A stretch of DNA of 64,000 bases, taken from the NCBI GenBank assembly GCA_027485615.1, contig JAIXQS010000005.1, forward strand, positions 1 to 64,000. Reading direction: 5' to 3'. The position numbers and the translations under genes are program-made. The stretch comes from Verrucomicrobiaceae bacterium (lineage in GTDB: Bacteria > Verrucomicrobiota > Verrucomicrobiia > Verrucomicrobiales > Akkermansiaceae). Every line of letters begins with the position of its first letter. Position 1 is the first letter of the stretch. The notes beneath the pieces are model-generated. The model did no database searches and was not told the DNA's origin. It saw only the letters and a program-made list of their open reading frames with translations. This document shows, piece after piece, positions 41,122 to 51,563 of this stretch.

Positions 41122-42657
41122 ATGTCGAAGAAACCTGTTGTCCTAATCATTCGCGACGGCTGGGGCACGAATCCCGGCGGCAAGGCCACGGCGGAAAAGG
41201 ACGGCAATGCCGTGATTCTCGCCAACACCCCTTTCACAGACGAGGTGCTTTCCCAATACCCGCATTCATTCCTCAGCGCCTCCGGCCTTGATGTCGGGCT
41301 GCCGGAGGGACAGATGGGGAACTCGGAGGTCGGCCACCTGAACCTGGGCGCCGGGCGGGTCGTTTACCAAGATTTCACCCGCATCAACAAGGCGATCGCC
41401 GAGGGAACCATCGCTGAAAACGGTGTTTTCAAACGCGCGATGGAAGCATCGAAATCCAGCCGCTTGCATCTGATCGGGCTGGTTTCCGACGGTGGAGTCC
41501 ACTCCCATCAGGATCAGCTCATCGCAATCACCAAGCTTGCCGGCGCGGCGGGCGTGAAAGACATTTTCATCCACGCAATCACGGACGGCCGCGATACCTC
41601 GCCCACGGGTGGCGCAGAGTTCATTTCCAAGGTAGAGGACGAGACGGCGAAGGTCGGCGCGAAGATCGCCACGGTCGTGGGACGATTTTTCGCGATGGAT
41701 CGCGACAAGCGCTGGGATCGCGTGAAGCTCGCGTGGGACGCCATCGTCCACGGCATCGGTGCGAAAATGGACATCCTCGCCTCGGAGGCCATTGCCGAGG
41801 TTTATGAAACGCAGGCGAAGACCGATGAGTTCATGCCCGCCATGGTTTTCTGCGAGGCCGATACCCAACGCGTGCGCGACGGCGATGTCGTCTTGTTCTT
41901 CAATTTCCGCGCCGACCGCGCCCGCGAGCTTTCCGAGGCGTTTCTCCGCAAAGACTTCGATGGCTTCGACCGCGGAACCGTCCCGCAAGTCCACTTCGTC
42001 ACCCTCACGGTCTATGACGAGACCTATCCATGCGAAGCGATTTTCTCTCCGCAGACGCTCGACATGACTCTGGGCGAAACGGTCGCCGCCGCCGGAATGA
42101 AACAGATGCGAATCGCGGAAACGGAGAAATACCCGCACGTCACCTATTTCTTCAACGGCGGGATCGAAAAGGAAAACAGGGGCGAGAAACGTTTCATCAT
42201 CCCCTCGCCGAAGGACGTGGCGACCTACGACCTGAAGCCGCAGATGTCGGCCGATGAGGTGACCACCACGGTCGTGGAAAACCTCAAGGACTTCGATCTC
42301 GTGATCCTGAACTTCGCCAACCCCGACATGGTCGGCCACACCGGAGTCGTGGAAGCGGCGGTGAAAGCGGTCGAGACCATCGACGCGTCAGTGAAAGCCA
42401 TCGTCGAGCAGACCCTTCGCCTCGGCGGCAAGCTCCTCATCACCGCCGACCACGGCAACTGCGAATACATGCGCAACCCCGACGGTTCGCCGAACACCGC
42501 CCACACCACGAACCTGGTGGAGATCATCTACGTCGCCGACGACGCCTCCTCCCGGAAAATGCGCGATGGTATCCTGGCCGATGTGGCTCCCACCCTGCTG
42601 GAAATGCTGCGCCTCGATCAGCCCGGGCAAATGACAGGTAAATCGCTGCTCGTTTAA
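41122..42657 (+). CDS. gpmI: 2,3-bisphosphoglycerate-independent phosphoglycerate mutase
   Basis: VVLIIRDGWG, MGNSEVGHLNLGAGRVVYQD, ITADHGNCE. Confidence 0.97.
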   Translation: MSKKPVVLIIRDGWGTNPGGKATAEKDGNAVILANTPFTDEVLSQYPHSFLSASGLDVGLPEGQMGNSEVGHLNLGAGRVVYQDFTRINKAIAEGTIAENGVFKRAMEASKSSRLHLIGLVSDGGVHSHQDQLIAITKLAGAAGVKDIFIHAITDGRDTSPTGGAEFISKVEDETAKVGAKIATVVGRFFAMDRDKRWDRVKLAWDAIVHGIGAKMDILASEAIAEVYETQAKTDEFMPAMVFCEADTQRVRDGDVVLFFNFRADRARELSEAFLRKDFDGFDRGTVPQVHFVTLTVYDETYPCEAIFSPQTLDMTLGETVAAAGMKQMRIAETEKYPHVTYFFNGGIEKENRGEKRFIIPSPKDVATYDLKPQMSADEVTTTVVENLKDFDLVILNFANPDMVGHTGVVEAAVKAVETIDASVKAIVEQTLRLGGKLLITADHGNCEYMRNPDGSPNTAHTTNLVEIIYVADDASSRKMRDGILADVAPTLLEMLRLDQPGQMTGKSLLV

Positions 42658-42761
42658 CGGAAAGACCCGCCCGCCCTACGAGCATCAGACCCTGCGTCAA
42701 ATGGTCTGGGGCAACAAGCGCGCCATCAAAATGCTGCGCGCAAACGAATGATTTCCAAAAG

Positions 42762-43361
42762 TCAGATGACCGAACGGAACGTGAGGTTCACCCTCGGTGA
42801 GGAAACCTTCGCCGATTTCGGAAGCTGGTGATGCCAGTGGATCTGGGTTTCGCCGGCCATCATGAGAAGGCTGCCATTTTCAAGAGAAACGGAAACGGTT
42901 TCCCGCGTGCGCTTGTGGCGGAAGGAGAATTTCCGCTCCGCTCCGAAACTCATGGAAAGGATAGGGGCAGAGGGTGCTAGGGATCGCTCGTCGTCGGAGT
43001 GCCAGCCCATGCCTTCGCCGCCGTCGTGGTAGAGATTCAGCAGGCAGGAGTTGCAGGTCGCGCCGGAGACTCGTTCGGCTGTGCTTTTCAGGGAAAGGAG
43101 GTGCTCCGTCCATGGGTGCGCGAGCTTCATCGTACCGGAGTAGGCGTAGGATCGCCCTCCGTCCGCAAACCACGCAACCTTGCGTTTCGTGACGATGCGT
43201 TTCCCGAAGATCACGGTCTCGTCATGCTCCCACGGGATCTCCGCGATCAACCGGGCGAGGTGGCGGTTGCTTTCATCGGTTTTGAAAACGGCACCATGGT
43301 AGGTCACCAGACCATCGCAAGGCAACAGGTTCATCGCGGGGGCGGCGGGAAAAAGCTCCAT
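42762..43361 (-). CDS. AlkB-family 2-oxoglutarate-dependent dioxygenase
   Basis: LLNLYHDGGEGMGWHSDDERSLAPSAPILSMSFGAERKFSFRHK (HxD...RxxxxxR). Confidence 0.88.
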   Translation of the reverse strand: MELFPAAPAMNLLPCDGLVTYHGAVFKTDESNRHLARLIAEIPWEHDETVIFGKRIVTKRKVAWFADGGRSYAYSGTMKLAHPWTEHLLSLKSTAERVSGATCNSCLLNLYHDGGEGMGWHSDDERSLAPSAPILSMSFGAERKFSFRHKRTRETVSVSLENGSLLMMAGETQIHWHHQLPKSAKVSSPRVNLTFRSVI

Positions 43362-43364
43362 CGA

Positions 43365-45446
43365 TCAGGCTTCCATGCCTTCCACAGCTTTCGGCTTTGC
43401 GGCGATCTTGGCCTGCTTTTCGAAATGCTCTACAAGCATGGCCACCGCTCCGAAAAGGATGAAAAGCATCATCACGGCGTAGAATACCCAGATCGTGCCT
43501 TTGCCGGCGGTGAATCCGTAGTTATGGAGACCCACGCCGAGGAAGTTCACATGCCACCACGAGAACGCCACGATGCACGCGGTGAACAGCGACGCGAGAT
43601 GCAGCCCCCAATCCTTGATGATGCCGCCGAGGCGGGCGTGGAGGATGGCCAGGGTCCAGAGCACGATCATCAGCGCACCGTTCTCCTTCGGATCCCAGCC
43701 CCAGAAGCGCCCCCACGAATAGTTCGCCCAGATACCTCCGAGCACGGTGCCGACGAGCGAAAGGAAAACCGTGAGGCAGATGCAGCCATACACCGCCTTC
43801 GAAAGCGAGCGGCGCAGATCCTTGTTGCCATCATCCAGATTCAGTCCGCGCATCAGCACGTATCCGCAGGAAAGCATCGCCGCCAGCAATCCGGCGGAGT
43901 AGCCGAGGGTGATGGTGATCACGTGTGTCGCCAGCCAGAAATTCGAATCCAGCACCGCGACGAGAGGATCAAGGTGATCGCCCGCATCGCCGACCTCGTA
44001 TCGCCTCGCAAGGATGATGAGCCCGAGGCCGAGGATGGGCGCAAGGCCGAGGGCGAAGCGTTTGCGCGAGATCCACTCAACAATCAGGGAGAAAATCACG
44101 CCGGTCGCTGCGATGAAGATGATCGTGTCGTAAAGGTTGCCCACCGGCGGGCGGTTCATGATGAGGCAGCGGATCACGATCGCGGCCACGCAATACACCG
44201 CGCCGATGACAGTGAAACCGAGCGTCGCCCACGAGAGGATTTTCCCCGCTTTGCCCGAGCCTATCCCCCACATCGCCAGCGCGCAGAGCGTGCCGAGGAG
44301 GAACCAGATCATCGCGTTGAGGAAGTAGTCCCGCTTGAAATAGGAAACCTCCATGCCGATGCGCTGCAATTCCCCGCGAGAGCCGGCGTGTTTTTCGACG
44401 CTGTCCTTGAACTCCGCGAAATGCTTCCGGAACTCCTTCCCGGAAACCGGCACGGAGCGCACCGCCGTCTCCATCAGTTTGACATCGGCGATCGCGGATT
44501 TTGGATCTTTCGATTCCATGGTCATGACGCCCATGATCGAGTTGCCTGCGGATTGCCACTGGGTGTCGGAGGCGCCCTTTGGCGGTAGGATGAACATGCC
44601 GTATTTGGAGTAGTTCGCAGCGCTGAGCACCTGCTGGAGAAGATCTTGGAGCCTCGGCTCGACCTCCCTGCCCTCGCTTTGCGCGGTGGCGATCTCGCTG
44701 CGGAGCTGCGGAGCGGCGGTCATCACCGCACTCAGGTCGGCGCGCTTGTCGGCCCCGGTTTCGCTTCCCGTTCCCCGCAGCTCGATGCCGCGCCGCGCGA
44801 AGGAGAAATATCCCAGCAGGCTTTCATAGTTCCGGATGTTGTAGGCGAGGTCGATGACCTGCTGCTGCATCGGATCACGCTGCTTCTTCTCGATGGGTTC
44901 GTAGGATTGGGCAAGTCCGATGAGTTTTTGGATCCCCGGCTCGATCTCCGCATAGCTGTAACGGTCGCGGCGTCCTTTCGTCTCTATGGAAATGGCTTCA
45001 AGAACCTGAGAATTATCCACGCGAAAGGTCGGCAGGTTCACCGCGAGCTCCGGACGGAACAGCGTGTCCATGAGCCACTCGGTGGGCTTGAGCGTGTACA
45101 CGCCCGGCTTTTTCCCCCTCAGCTTCCAAATGAATCGTTTGAAAGCGGAAGCCTTTGCGGCCTCATCCGATATATCCCCCTCGACCTTCATCGAGCGCGC
45201 GCCGTGGATCTGGAGCATCTTGAACCCGGCATAGGTCGCGAAAGGCTTGATGCGCCCGCCGTCCTGCAACGGCAGCGACTCGACGAGCTCCAGGCTTTCC
45301 TTTTCCCACGGCACGTAGCCCTCCACTTTCTGCGGATCACCCTTCGGCATGTTGTCGATCAACATGTTCACGAACACCACGGCGAGGGCGCCCGCCGCGA
45401 GCGCCGCCACCACCCATTTGCCCCAGACCGGATTCTTACGCTGCAT
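43365..45446 (-). CDS. ccsA: cytochrome c biogenesis protein CcsA/ResC-type
   Basis: WGRFWGWDPKENGALMIVLWTLAILHARLGG tryptophan-rich heme-handling motif. Confidence 0.9.
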   Translation of the reverse strand: MQRKNPVWGKWVVAALAAGALAVVFVNMLIDNMPKGDPQKVEGYVPWEKESLELVESLPLQDGGRIKPFATYAGFKMLQIHGARSMKVEGDISDEAAKASAFKRFIWKLRGKKPGVYTLKPTEWLMDTLFRPELAVNLPTFRVDNSQVLEAISIETKGRRDRYSYAEIEPGIQKLIGLAQSYEPIEKKQRDPMQQQVIDLAYNIRNYESLLGYFSFARRGIELRGTGSETGADKRADLSAVMTAAPQLRSEIATAQSEGREVEPRLQDLLQQVLSAANYSKYGMFILPPKGASDTQWQSAGNSIMGVMTMESKDPKSAIADVKLMETAVRSVPVSGKEFRKHFAEFKDSVEKHAGSRGELQRIGMEVSYFKRDYFLNAMIWFLLGTLCALAMWGIGSGKAGKILSWATLGFTVIGAVYCVAAIVIRCLIMNRPPVGNLYDTIIFIAATGVIFSLIVEWISRKRFALGLAPILGLGLIILARRYEVGDAGDHLDPLVAVLDSNFWLATHVITITLGYSAGLLAAMLSCGYVLMRGLNLDDGNKDLRRSLSKAVYGCICLTVFLSLVGTVLGGIWANYSWGRFWGWDPKENGALMIVLWTLAILHARLGGIIKDWGLHLASLFTACIVAFSWWHVNFLGVGLHNYGFTAGKGTIWVFYAVMMLFILFGAVAMLVEHFEKQAKIAAKPKAVEGMEA

Positions 45447-46656
45447 TGTTTCGTTTTCTTGAGGCGGCGCCGAGATGGCCGCCAAGTTTGGTAAGGAACG
45501 TCACGAGCATCCCGAACGCGACGACATAAAGGCTGTATTCCGGCCAATGGTCGGCCGGGTTGCGAACGATCTCAAACACGGAATACATCTCCTCGCCGGG
45601 TTGCGCGCCCGCGGGGCCATAGCTGGCTTGGAAAAAGGTGTAACCCTCGTAGCGCATCGGCTCGTTCATCTGGATGCGGATCTCGGCCTCGCGCCCGTTC
45701 TCCACGCGGGTGACGTCGCTGATGAATTTCGCCGGCCGCGAGGTGCCGGGATGGAAATCGGCGGTGAACTTGTCGAGCTTCACCTCGAAGGGCATGGGCC
45801 AAAGGCGTTTCCGCATGTCGATGGTGAAATTCCTCCCGTCCACCGTGGCGGTGAAAGGGTGAAACTGCCCGCCCCAGACGATGAAGGGATCGGATTTCGA
45901 GCCGTCCGCCTTCACGATCCGTGCATAGCAGCCCGCGACGTTGCGCTCGGTCTCCACGAAGCTGTCGAGTTCGCGCAGGTAGTATCCGTCCACCACGAGT
46001 TCGCGGTTGCGCGGCGCATTGATCAGCTCGCTCTCCGGCTGGCAGTTGCCGAGGTATCCGGAAATCTCCAGCGACAGCGGCATGCCCCCGAAACGAAATT
46101 CGCGCGGGTTACCGGCCGTGAGCCCTTCGAGGAAATTCCCGCGGATCACATGGATTTTGCCAGCCTCACCGTCTTTCGACTCCGCCACCTCCACCACATA
46201 CTCGTGGTAATCCTCGGCCACGTTGCTTGTCTCATTCTCGTAGATCGCCATGTTGCCGCGCTCCGAGAAATGGTGAGCCACGCCGCCGCCGAGCAGCATG
46301 AAAACGATGCCGAAGTGGGAGATGAGATTGCCCGCCTGCCTCCAGCCCTTGCGGATGCGGATGATGCCACCGAGGATCATGTTGACCAGCAACAGGGCGG
46401 AAACGTAATAGCCGCCGGGCAGGATGATGGGCACTGTCTTGCCGTTGAGCTCAGGGATCAGCCACGGCGATTTCCAACTGAAATACTTGGTCAGCGTCGG
46501 ATAGAGCCCGGCGTCGATCTGCTCCAGCGTTGCCAGCCATGTGAGCACCAGCAACAGGAGCAGCGACACGGTGGCCAGATGGAATCCGGAGAGGAAATCA
46601 TAGGTGATCCGGATTGCGGAACGGCTCTTCGCGGGCGTTTGTGTTTCGGTTTCCAT
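45436..46656 (-). CDS. resB: cytochrome c biogenesis protein ResB
   Basis: ResB-like TM layout, GGGVAHHFSERG, YEGYTFFQASYGP. Confidence 0.85.
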   Translation of the reverse strand: METETQTPAKSRSAIRITYDFLSGFHLATVSLLLLLVLTWLATLEQIDAGLYPTLTKYFSWKSPWLIPELNGKTVPIILPGGYYVSALLLVNMILGGIIRIRKGWRQAGNLISHFGIVFMLLGGGVAHHFSERGNMAIYENETSNVAEDYHEYVVEVAESKDGEAGKIHVIRGNFLEGLTAGNPREFRFGGMPLSLEISGYLGNCQPESELINAPRNRELVVDGYYLRELDSFVETERNVAGCYARIVKADGSKSDPFIVWGGQFHPFTATVDGRNFTIDMRKRLWPMPFEVKLDKFTADFHPGTSRPAKFISDVTRVENGREAEIRIQMNEPMRYEGYTFFQASYGPAGAQPGEEMYSVFEIVRNPADHWPEYSLYVVAFGMLVTFLTKLGGHLGAASRKRNNAA

Positions 46657-46671
46657 TTTCAAATCAAAAAT

Positions 46672-47259
46672 CTAGCGGATCATCCCGAGGCTCGCGGCGA
46701 AGGTTTTCAGCGCGGCTCTCTCGGCCTCAACCTCGGCCTGCGGGCCGACCATTTTCAGGGTGAGAATCTTTCCATCGACTTGGGCGATGACACCGGCAAG
46801 TCCGTATCCCGGCTTCGCGGGAGCGCCCATGCCGGAGGCGTATTCACCGGAGGCCTCGACCCAGATGCCCTCCGTTCCTGCGATGGGAGTTTTCTCCGCG
46901 GCGTCGAATTCCTCCGGCGTAAACGGCGCAACGCCGAATTGGCCGCGCCAGCGGTTCACGTTGTCGGCCACCGAGCCGGAGGCGAGGGTGACATAGACCT
47001 CGCCCATACCGGACGCGCCGAAGCGGTAATTCAGCTCGCGGAACTGTGCGGGCGGCAAGGCGAGCCAGTTTTCCGGCGGGCTGCCTTTTACCGGGGAAGG
47101 CTGGGCGTTGCGGAATCGCTCGTCGCTGGTGGCGAAGAGTTTCGGATCCCTGTCCTTGGTGGTCAGCGGACGGGTATCCTCCACCTCCATGGGAGCGGAA
47201 TCCTTCTCGCATGAGGCGCAAAGCAGGCTGATTCCAAGGATAAAAGGGCGTAAGGTCAT
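46672..47259 (-). CDS. hypothetical lipoprotein upstream of resB
   Basis: Lipobox LLCASC; 15 nt before resB. Confidence 0.65.
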   Translation of the reverse strand: MTLRPFILGISLLCASCEKDSAPMEVEDTRPLTTKDRDPKLFATSDERFRNAQPSPVKGSPPENWLALPPAQFRELNYRFGASGMGEVYVTLASGSVADNVNRWRGQFGVAPFTPEEFDAAEKTPIAGTEGIWVEASGEYASGMGAPAKPGYGLAGVIAQVDGKILTLKMVGPQAEVEAERAALKTFAASLGMIR

Positions 47260-47392
47260 GGGGCTGCGGGAATAAGGCGCGGAAAGGAAAGACCGCAAGC
47301 CGAATCGCTCCACAATACGTCGGGAATCCCCGCGTGTTTCACCCATCTTCACCCTTGGCTTCCAAGCTACGCTGCATTTCACTGCCTTCACA

Positions 47393-48283
47393 TTGCAAAG
47401 CATCCGATACTTCAACCGCCACACCGGCACGCACGAAACCGAGGAGATCTACGGCGAGTCGTTCCTTCGCTGGGCTTATGGAAATACGTTGGGGAAAATG
47501 TCCCTGCATGCCTTCGTGAAACGGCCCGCGTTCTCGAAGTGGTACGGCTGGCGGATGTCGAAGCCCGGGTCTGCTGATCGCGTCGCACCGTTCATCGCGC
47601 AATACGGCCTCGACCCGGAGGATTTCGCCGAAACACCCGACACGTTCCGCAGCTTCAACGAGTTCTTTTTCCGCAAGCTCAAGCCCTCCGCCCGCCCCAT
47701 CGACTCCGCGCCCGTCGTCTTCCCCGCCGATGGCCGCCACCTCGGCTTCCCCGACATCTCGGCCATCGACTCGTTCTTTGTGAAAGGCCAGCGCTTCGAT
47801 CTCGCCGCGCTGTTGGATGATGCCGCGCTCGCCGCGAAATACGCGAAAGGCTCGCTCGTCCTTTCCCGACTATGCCCGGTCGATTACCACCGCTTCCACT
47901 TCCCCGCCGCAGGAACACCTTCGGAAACACGATTGATCAACGGCCCGCTGTTCTCCGTTTCACCCATCGCCCTCGCCAAAAACCTTTCCTACCTCTGGAC
48001 GAACAAGCGCACTCTCACCGAACTGAACACCGAGGACTTCGGCGCCATACTCCTGCTTGAAATCGGAGCCACCTGCGTAGGCACGATCCAACAGACGTTC
48101 AGACCCGGACAGCCCGTGGAAAAAGGAGCGGAGAAAGGCTACTTCGCTTTCGGCGGATCCTCCACCATCACCATCTTCGAACCGGGCGCCGTCATTCTCG
48201 CTGATGATTTGTTGGAAAATTCCGCGAAGCAGACCGAACTCTACGCGAGAGTGGGTTCGGCAATGGCGACCTCACCGGCCTGA
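47393..48283 (+). CDS. psd: phosphatidylserine decarboxylase
   Basis: LCPVDYHRFHFPAAG, GATCVGTI, FAFGGSSTI (GSS processing motif); TTG start. Confidence 0.93.
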   Translation: MQSIRYFNRHTGTHETEEIYGESFLRWAYGNTLGKMSLHAFVKRPAFSKWYGWRMSKPGSADRVAPFIAQYGLDPEDFAETPDTFRSFNEFFFRKLKPSARPIDSAPVVFPADGRHLGFPDISAIDSFFVKGQRFDLAALLDDAALAAKYAKGSLVLSRLCPVDYHRFHFPAAGTPSETRLINGPLFSVSPIALAKNLSYLWTNKRTLTELNTEDFGAILLLEIGATCVGTIQQTFRPGQPVEKGAEKGYFAFGGSSTITIFEPGAVILADDLLENSAKQTELYARVGSAMATSPA

Positions 48284-48287
48284 GATT

Positions 48288-48662
48288 TCAGAAGGGAATC
48301 TGATCGTCATCGAAATCGTCCTCTTTCCGCAAATCCGCAGCCGAAGGCTCAGAAGAGACCGGCGATTCCTGTGAGTATTCGTCGCTGCGGGAGCCACCGC
48401 CACCGCCCTCCAGCTTCCAGCAGGAGAGATTGACGTAATACTTGCCGTTATACTCGTTGCCGCGGATGTCGAAGCTCACCTTCACATCGCTACCCTCCTT
48501 GTAATTGTCAAGGGTCGCACACTTGTCCTTCACCATCTCGAACTTCAGATCCTGGGGGTATTTCCCGTCTCCTGTGGTAACGACGAACTCCCGCTTGGAA
48601 AAGCCGCTTGGAAAATTTTGCGTATCGCTGATCAATTTTATTTTGCCACTTGCCTCGTACAT
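48288..48662 (-). CDS. DUF3127 domain-containing protein
   Basis: MYEASGKIKLISDTQNFPSGFSKREFVVTT...YPQDLKFEMVKDKC; acidic ssDNA-binding-protein-like tail DDFDDDQIPF. Confidence 0.85.
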   Translation of the reverse strand: MYEASGKIKLISDTQNFPSGFSKREFVVTTGDGKYPQDLKFEMVKDKCATLDNYKEGSDVKVSFDIRGNEYNGKYYVNLSCWKLEGGGGGSRSDEYSQESPVSSEPSAADLRKEDDFDDDQIPF

Positions 48663-48757
48663 GGATTGATTCTCCCCAGAGCAGGTCGCATGTCAAAACC
48701 GTTTGACCCGATTTTCCAGATACGGTTGAAAAATTCCTTTTTGCCCTTGACTCATAT

Positions 48758-48777
48758 ATTATTTGCACACAAATAAT
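48758..48777. promoter_or_regulatory. candidate operator ATTATTTG-CACA-CAAATAAT
   Basis: Perfect 8-bp inverted repeat with 4-nt spacer directly before the sugar cluster that encodes a LacI regulator. Confidence 0.6.
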
Positions 48778-48783
48778 CCCGGC

Positions 48784-49734
48784 ATGAGTCTCGCAAGCCG
48801 TCAGGCAGCCAAAAAAGCAAACCGGGTTACGACGGGTTACGCCGCCTGCCTTCTGCCATTTGAAAAGGACGGCTCCATTTCCCGCGATTCCTTCCAAGCC
48901 GCCATGGAGCGCACCACCGCAGCCGGTCTCGGTTGCGCGGTAAACATGGACACGGGATACGCCAACTACCTGGAAGTGGAGGATCGAAACCTGATCCTGG
49001 AACTCACGCGCGAAACCATCGCAGGGCGCCGCGATTTCATCGCAGGCGCGTTCGTTGAAGGACTGCAGGGCGACCTCGTCGGACTTTACCGCTCGCAGAT
49101 GGATCAGATCGTCGCCTTCGGCGGAACACCCATCCTTTTCCAAACCACCCGATTTCATTCGTGGAAACCCTCCGAAATCGTCGATCTCTACGCCAAGGTC
49201 TGCGAAGGGTATGAATCGGTGATCGGCTTCGAGCTCGGCCCCATGTTCGCGCCCAACGGGATGATCTTCGACGAGGAAACCATTCGCGGCCTTATGGGCA
49301 TTCCCGCACTGAAGGGCATCAAGCACTCCTCGCTCGACCGCGGAACCGAACTCCGCCGCCTTCAGATCAAGGACGGGATTCGCCCGGATTTCAAAATCTT
49401 CACCGGCAACGATCTCGCCATCGACATGACCGAATACGGATCCGACTACCTGCTCGGCCTTGCCACCTTTTGTCCTGAGCTTTTCGCCCTGCGCGACAAG
49501 TATTGGCTGGAGGGGGATGAACGATACGACGAGCTGACCGACGCCATCCAACACCTCGGCAATGTCTCGTTCCGTGCACCGGTGCCAGCCTACAAGCACT
49601 CCTGCGCGGTGTTCCAGCACCTCATCGGCCGCTGCCCTTCCCCGCTCACGCATCCGAAATCCGCGAAACGCCCGGAGTGGGAAGCGGAGATCATGGCCGA
49701 TTGCGCCACCCGTCTTTCCTACCCCATCGCCTGA
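48784..49734 (+). CDS. dihydrodipicolinate synthase (DapA)-superfamily protein, non-DapA
   Basis: TTGYAACLLPFEKDGSISRDSF; Schiff-base Lys context LKGIKHSS. Confidence 0.85.
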   Translation: MSLASRQAAKKANRVTTGYAACLLPFEKDGSISRDSFQAAMERTTAAGLGCAVNMDTGYANYLEVEDRNLILELTRETIAGRRDFIAGAFVEGLQGDLVGLYRSQMDQIVAFGGTPILFQTTRFHSWKPSEIVDLYAKVCEGYESVIGFELGPMFAPNGMIFDEETIRGLMGIPALKGIKHSSLDRGTELRRLQIKDGIRPDFKIFTGNDLAIDMTEYGSDYLLGLATFCPELFALRDKYWLEGDERYDELTDAIQHLGNVSFRAPVPAYKHSCAVFQHLIGRCPSPLTHPKSAKRPEWEAEIMADCATRLSYPIA

Positions 49735-49754
49735 ACCTACAACCATTATACAAA

Positions 49755-50737
49755 TGATCACCATCACAGACATCGCCGAAGCCCTCGGCATCTCCGCCGC
49801 CACCGTCTCCAGGGCGCTCAACAACTCCAGGCTCGTTGGCCCGGAACTCACCGAGAGCATCAAAGCGACGGGCGTTGAACTCGGATACAAAAAGCGCGTG
49901 ATCCGCCGCCACAGGGGGCGTGCGATACTTAGCATCAAGCTGATCCTGCCTCACCACGAGGAGCCGGAGCGCGCGCTGTTCTACGACTTCGCTTCGCTGA
50001 TCGAAAACATCCGGCTCGGCTTCCGCGAATGTGCCATCAATCTGCTTTGCGAAACCGCGTCAACGAAGTTCAGGCCCTTCCCTCACAAGAAAGGTGGCGA
50101 TACCAGCGGTTTCATCTTCGCCTTCAATCGCCCCAGCCCTGCCACGCTCCTCGAATTAAACGAGGTCGGGACACCTTTTGTCGTCCTGAACCGCCAGATC
50201 CCCGGCATTCCATGTGTCGCATCCGAAAACGCCCAGGGCATGGCCGATATCGCCGCCCACCTTCTGGAAAGGAAAGCGGATCTCAAGCCCGCCTACATCG
50301 CACTCGAAGGCATGGATCAGGTCGGTGAGGAAAGGCTCGATGGATTCGCCGCCGCATGCGCTTCGCTCGGAATCGGCTTCGATCCGCAAAACGACGCCTA
50401 CCGTTTCGAAAACATCATCTCGATCACATCGGAACGCATGCTGGCTATTTCCAGCAACTACAACGCGGTCGTCTGCGCGAACGACATCGTCGGCACCGTC
50501 GTCCTTGAGGAACTGGATCGCCTCGGCATACCCATCCCTTCGCAGATCGCCGTGACGGGTTTTGATGACTCCCCCGTCAGGCGGCTTTCCCGCCCCCTTC
50601 TAACGACCGTCAGCATGCCCATCGCCGACCTGGCGCGCACCGCCGCCACTCAGCTAGAAACGCAGATCATCCAGCGCAAGGATCCCCAGGAAATCATCCG
50701 TATTCCGGGAATGCTGCTCGTCGGCGAATCCACCTGA
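49755..50737 (+). CDS. LacI-family transcriptional regulator
   Basis: ITDIAEALGISAATVSRALNNSRLV HTH; VTGFDDSPVRRLSRPLLTTV. Confidence 0.93.
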
Positions 50738-50750
50738 TGCCAAGTTGCCC

Positions 50751-51563
50751 ATGACACAGTCGCAACTCGCCGTCCATACCTTCACCAACCAGCCCTGGTC
50801 TATCCACGAGTGCATCGAGAATTACGCCCGCGCGGAAATCGGCGGCATCTCGGTCTGGCGTGAAACCATCGCGGACGAGGATCTGAAACAGGTCAGGAAA
50901 CACCTCGACGATTCCGGCCTTGCGCCGGTTTCCCTCGTGCGAGGAGGATTTTTCACCGGGAAAAGCCGGGAAGAACGCAAGGCGGCCATCGCCACGAACC
51001 TCGCCGCTTTCAAGGAAGCGGAAGCCCTCGGCCTGCCCTCCATCGTCTTGGTCTGCGGCGCGACCCCCGGCCAATCCCCGGATGAAAACCTTGACCAGAT
51101 CGAGGAGGGCATACGCGCCATCATACCCGCCGCCGAGGCTGCGAACATCAGGCTTTCCATCGAACCCCTCCACCCGATGTACGCCGCCGACCGCTCCGCC
51201 GTCGCCTCACTCCGGGACGCGAACCTCCTCGCCCAGCGCATCAACCATCAACTCGTCGGCATCGCCATCGACACCTTTCACGTCTGGTGGGAAAGCAACC
51301 TCGAAAAGGAAATCAAAACCTGCGCGGAGCACGGCCACCTCTTCGCCTTCCACATCTGCGAGTTCAAGCCCGACTTCGATCATCCCCTGCTGGATCGCGG
51401 TCTCCCCGGCGAAGGCGTCAACGCCACCCCCCGCATCCTGGAAATGATCCGCCAAACCGGCTTCACCGGCCTCACCGAGGTCGAGATCTTCTCCCGCAAA
51501 TACTGGGCCATGAACCAGCACGATTTCCTCCAAAAAATCCTCACCTCCACCCGAGACATCTGA
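50751..51563 (+). CDS. sugar phosphate isomerase/epimerase (AP endonuclease 2-like TIM barrel)
   Basis: RLSIEPLHPMYAADRS, VGIAIDTFHVWW, GLTEVEIFS. Confidence 0.88.
   Translation: MTQSQLAVHTFTNQPWSIHECIENYARAEIGGISVWRETIADEDLKQVRKHLDDSGLAPVSLVRGGFFTGKSREERKAAIATNLAAFKEAEALGLPSIVLVCGATPGQSPDENLDQIEEGIRAIIPAAEAANIRLSIEPLHPMYAADRSAVASLRDANLLAQRINHQLVGIAIDTFHVWWESNLEKEIKTCAEHGHLFAFHICEFKPDFDHPLLDRGLPGEGVNATPRILEMIRQTGFTGLTEVEIFSRKYWAMNQHDFLQKILTSTRDI

Noticed and set aside
41266-42339. Minus-strand 357-aa ORF opposite gpmI
   Set aside because: Antisense shadow of a clear gpmI; no recognisable domain.
42660-42752. Short open stretch KTRPPYEHQTLRQMVWGNKRAIKMLRANE* after gpmI
   Set aside because: Protein-like but without an upstream start and only 16 codons from its ATG; may be a gene remnant, insufficient to call.
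45475-47214. Plus-strand 579-aa ORF opposite resB and its lipoprotein gene
   Set aside because: Antisense shadow spanning two well-supported genes and their boundary.
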